From Fimbriimonadales bacterium (GTDB lineage: Bacteria; Armatimonadota; Fimbriimonadia; Fimbriimonadales; GBS-DC): a stretch of DNA of 8,274 nucleotides. This document shows, piece by piece, positions 6,008-8,274 of the stretch. How positions within the stretch are numbered: position 1 is the stretch's first letter; each line of letters starts with the position of its first letter. The position numbers and the translations under genes were made by a program. Under the pieces are notes generated by a model. The model made no database searches, was not told where the DNA came from, and saw only the letters and a list, made by a program, of their open reading frames with translations. The stretch lies in contig JAOAFW010000401.1 in the NCBI GenBank assembly GCA_026416065.1, positions 1 through 8,274 of the forward strand, read 5' to 3'.

Positions 6008-7045
6008 TTAGTCATAGGAGAATTCGTCCTCTGCGCGATAGCTGCCTGTGAGTTGCTTTACTAACTGGCGCAGCAGGTCGTTCAGCAGCGAACTTGCGCC
6101 GAAGCGGAACCGCTCGGGCGTGAGCCATTCATCGCCAAGCGTTTCGTGGAGCAGTACCAGGTAGCGGATGGCGTCCTTCGCTGTGCGGATACCTCCAGCG
6201 GGCTTCATCCCGGCAGCGCGTCCTGTGGCGTCGTAATAATCGCGAATGGCTTCCAGCATCACCAGCGTTGCAGGCAGCGTCGCGGCGGGCTGAATCTTGC
6301 CTGTACTGGTCTTGATGAAATCCGCGCCTGCCATCAACGCAAGATGGGACGCTTTGCGAATCGCGTCGTAGTCGCCCAGCTCGCCTGTCTCCAAAATCAC
6401 TTTCAGGTGGACGCGCTCGCCGCAGGTGTCTTTCACTTTCGTGATTTCGTCGAACACGCGTCGATAATCGCCTTGCAGGAACGCGCCGCGATTGATGACC
6501 ATATCGATCTCATCCGCGCCCTCGCGGATCGCCCACTTCACATCGGCAAGGCGTAGACGGAGCGGATACTGACCCGAAGGGAACGCCGTGCCCACCGCGG
6601 CAACTTTGATGTCCGTACCCTGCAACGCTTCTTTCGCGACGGCGATAAGGTTCGGGTACACACACACGGCGGCGACAGGCGGCGCGGCGACGGTTGCGGC
6701 GTCGGGCATCCCATCGCGGGGTGTGTAGGGATTGCGCGCCCGGCTGCACAGGCGGCGTACCTTCTCTTCCGTGTCCGCCCCCTCCAGCGTCGTCAGGTCG
6801 CACATGCTCACCGCAAGGCGCAACGCGAACAATTTGCTCTGTGTCTTGATGCTCCGCTTGCTGAGCCACTCGCATCGCTGTTGCAGTTCGTAGGCGTTCA
6901 CGGGTGGAACCGTGCGCCATACCTGACCCGGTTTCGGAATCAGGCGGCGTACCGCAGCACGATCTGCCCCCGCCATCCACGAAAGTTCGCCAAAAGGCAT
7001 GGGCGGTGCTGCCGCTTGCCGTTTGATAGGCGTTTGCACTGGCAT
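6008..7045 (-). CDS. deoC: Deoxyribose-phosphate aldolase (DERA), long human-like type
   Basis: This enzyme cleaves 2-deoxyribose 5-phosphate to glyceraldehyde 3-phosphate and acetaldehyde, the last step of deoxynucleoside breakdown in the cytoplasm. The barrel carries all expected marks: AAVCVYP (Cys128), EIDMVIN (Asp181), DFIKTSTGK with the Schiff-base Lys245, and KPAGGIR with Lys281. At 345 residues it is longer than the E. coli enzyme (259). It matches the longer type known from animals and some bacteria, with the lead-in IKTQSKLFALRL and DLTTLEGADT before the barrel and GDEWL, FRFGASSLL, LTGSYR at the end. The first 50-60 residues are proline- and arginine-rich and look like a lineage-specific extension. 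The start is the most upstream ATG, with no clear Shine-Dalgarno; Met16 is an alternative. It follows the serine hydrolase by 36 bases and is probably in its operon. Confidence 0.95.
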   Translation of the reverse strand: MPVQTPIKRQAAAPPMPFGELSWMAGADRAAVRRLIPKPGQVWRTVPPVNAYELQQRCEWLSKRSIKTQSKLFALRLAVSMCDLTTLEGADTEEKVRRLCSRARNPYTPRDGMPDAATVAAPPVAAVCVYPNLIAVAKEALQGTDIKVAAVGTAFPSGQYPLRLRLADVKWAIREGADEIDMVINRGAFLQGDYRRVFDEITKVKDTCGERVHLKVILETGELGDYDAIRKASHLALMAGADFIKTSTGKIQPAATLPATLVMLEAIRDYYDATGRAAGMKPAGGIRTAKDAIRYLVLLHETLGDEWLTPERFRFGASSLLNDLLRQLVKQLTGSYRAEDEFSYD

Positions 7046-7081
7046 AGCTAATTCTTACGAGAGAGCACGAGCTGTTCCTGC

Positions 7082-8083
7082 CTAACGCCCCGCAAGTGTT
7101 TTCAGTGCGCTCAGAGCCTTATCGCACGCTTCCCGTGCTTTGGGATGTCCCCAGTTCGTGGCGACCAGGTGAAACAGATCGCGCGACGGCTCTACGAGCG
7201 CGACCGCAAACCAGAAGACGTTGCTGCCCGCGTGGGTCAGTGCGCCCGATTCGGTAATCGCCCAACCCATCGCGTAGCCTTGACCGTAGGGATCGGCGTG
7301 CAGTTCTGCGAAACTCTCGGGACGCAGCAGGGTGGTTTTCACGCGGCGCGCCCCGCGCAGATGAAGTTGTACAAACGCCGACCAATCGCGCAGGCTGCAG
7401 TGTACCGTGCCTGCCGGTCCCAAAGCGGGCGGATTGTCGTAAAAAGTAGGTTTGGGCGGCTCGCCGCTATGTCCCGCGAAGTGTTGGGGCGCGCCAAAGC
7501 CCGCTGTGCGCATTCGGAGCGGTTTGAACAGATACTCTCGCATCAACTCTTCCCAGCTTCGTCCGGTCACCTGCTCCAGCATTGCGCCGGCAACCAGATA
7601 GCCGAAGTTGGAGTAAGCGAACCGTGCGCCCGGCTCGGCAGCAGGCTCTTGCTCCAGAATCCACTCCACTGCCTTGAGCCGCTGCTGACGCATGTCGCCC
7701 TGCAATCCGCGAATTTTCAGGAACAGAACGGGGTTCGGCGCACGGTCTTCGGGTAAACCGCTCCGATGATACAGCAGCTGGCGCAGCGTGACCGAATGGT
7801 ACTCAAGGCGAATCCGCGTCTTGAGGTCAGGGAACGCTTCCGCGACGGTATGTTCCCATCGGAGTTTGCCCTGCTCCACGAGGCGCGCAGCGAGCGTGGC
7901 GGTCATCGCCTTGGTGCAGGAACCGATGTGGAACGGGTCGTTCGTGCGGGCTTTGTCCGATTTACCCGCTTCACGGACACCGACCACTGCCTGCGCGCGT
8001 GTGCGACGCGAATCGCCGACGAGCGCGCCCAGCGCAGGCGCGCCCGTCTCGGTACGAACCTTTTCAAGCAGTTCGCGCAACAA
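7082..8083 (-). CDS. Serine hydrolase, beta-lactamase class C / penicillin-binding-protein-like family
   Basis: This 333-residue protein has the active-site set of the class C beta-lactamase fold: SxxK at Ser55-Cys56-Thr57-Lys58 (HIGSCTKAMTA), YxN at Tyr157-Ser158-Asn159 (FAYSNFGYLVAG) and HxG at His284-Ala285-Gly286 (THAGSN), which stands in for KTG. Ser55 is the predicted nucleophile. The family includes esterases, D-aminopeptidases and peptidases as well as beta-lactamases, so the substrate cannot be read from sequence. There is no signal peptide; it is probably cytoplasmic, which argues against resistance or cell-wall work. Translation appears to start at TTG 8083, directly after the TAG of the aldehyde dehydrogenase gene and in the same frame; GAAGGTGAAG just upstream could serve as ribosome binding site. 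A second TTG follows at 8080. It lies between an aldehyde dehydrogenase and deoC, suggesting an unknown link to that pathway. Confidence 0.88.
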   Translation of the reverse strand: MLRELLEKVRTETGAPALGALVGDSRRTRAQAVVGVREAGKSDKARTNDPFHIGSCTKAMTATLAARLVEQGKLRWEHTVAEAFPDLKTRIRLEYHSVTLRQLLYHRSGLPEDRAPNPVLFLKIRGLQGDMRQQRLKAVEWILEQEPAAEPGARFAYSNFGYLVAGAMLEQVTGRSWEELMREYLFKPLRMRTAGFGAPQHFAGHSGEPPKPTFYDNPPALGPAGTVHCSLRDWSAFVQLHLRGARRVKTTLLRPESFAELHADPYGQGYAMGWAITESGALTHAGSNVFWFAVALVEPSRDLFHLVATNWGHPKAREACDKALSALKTLAGR

Positions 8084-8274
8084 CTACTTCACCTTCGCGC
8101 TCAAGCCCTGCGCCATCTTGATTTCAGTCGCGTGATTGACCGTGAAGGCGACCTTGTGAGTCACGGCGTCGAACAGGGCGGACGCGCTGGGGTGCCCGTT
8201 GCCGCTGCCTTTGACGCCGCCGAACGGCAGATGCACCTCCGCGCCGATGCTCGGCAGGTTCACATACCCCACGC
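8084..8274 (-). CDS. Aldehyde dehydrogenase, C-terminal end (cut by window edge)
   Basis: Only the last 62 residues are inside the window and the frame stays open to its end, so this is a truncated view and not a small gene. The stretch VNLPSIGAEVHLPFGGVKGS, followed by GNGH, contains the conserved C-terminal PFGG-K-SG-G motif of NAD(P)-dependent aldehyde dehydrogenases. The catalytic cysteine and glutamate lie outside. The tail ends VNHATEIKMAQGLSAKVK. The family oxidises aldehydes to acids; the substrate cannot be determined here. Linkage to deoC suggests acetaldehyde, the product of DeoC, but this is inference. The GAEVHLPFGG wording is also seen in members acting on semialdehydes. The TAG stop at 8086-8084 touches the TTG start of the serine hydrolase. 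Confidence 0.85.
   Translation of the reverse strand, partial: VGYVNLPSIGAEVHLPFGGVKGSGNGHPSASALFDAVTHKVAFTVNHATEIKMAQGLSAKVK

Noticed and set aside
7145..7756. Plus-strand frame of 203 residues opposite the serine hydrolase
   Set aside because: It is an antisense frame kept open by GC-rich codon use. The minus strand carries all catalytic motifs.
7082..8083. Antibiotic-resistance beta-lactamase
   Set aside because: There is no signal peptide, HAG replaces KTG, and the neighbours are metabolic; the family is mostly esterases and peptidases, so resistance is not supported.

Overview
The window looks like chromosomal DNA from a GC-rich bacterium, most likely a member of the Armatimonadota. 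The main clue is the tandem pair of H-X9-DG prepilin-like proteins, whose N-termini (GFTLIELLVVIAIIAILAAI, then LFPVFAQAREKARQTQC) are typical of that phylum. This assignment rests on recalled family resemblance and no search was run. I see no phage, insertion sequence, tRNA, rRNA or CRISPR. The DNA is almost fully coding, and no gene-free stretch reaches 300 bases.

Plus strand, 1-2769: a TPR lipoprotein (38-802) is followed by an NhaC-family Na+/H+ antiporter carrying a signal peptide and an extra N-terminal extracytoplasmic domain. A GC-rich palindromic repeat of about 90 bp (806-895) sits at the junction. It supplies either the first 30 codons of the antiporter (ATG at 799, overlapping the previous stop as ATGA) or its GTG start at 889. 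The lipoprotein has a TATAAT box 7 bases before its ATG, which suggests a leaderless mRNA.

Minus strand, 5961 down to 2770: a promoter-like TATAAT and a good ribosome binding site precede prepilin-like gene A (5050-5925). Its paralogue B (4090-4977) follows after 72 bases, and a DUF58 membrane-anchored protein (2770-4080) follows only 9 bases later. The three probably form one transcription unit. The DUF58 gene ends base-to-base against the antiporter, the two convergent stops forming the palindrome TAGCTA.

Minus strand, 8274 down to 6008: the C-terminal end of an aldehyde dehydrogenase (cut by the window edge) is followed without any gap by a cytoplasmic serine hydrolase of the beta-lactamase class C fold that starts at TTG. 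A deoxyribose-phosphate aldolase (deoC) of the long, human-like type comes 36 bases later. DeoC releases acetaldehyde and glyceraldehyde 3-phosphate, so a co-transcribed aldehyde dehydrogenase would plausibly remove the acetaldehyde. The role of the serine hydrolase between them is unknown.

I do not see a clearly unprecedented multi-gene system. The points most worth following are the repeat-derived antiporter start, the prepilin pair coupled to DUF58, and the ALDH-serine hydrolase-deoC cluster with its in-frame TAG-TTG junction.
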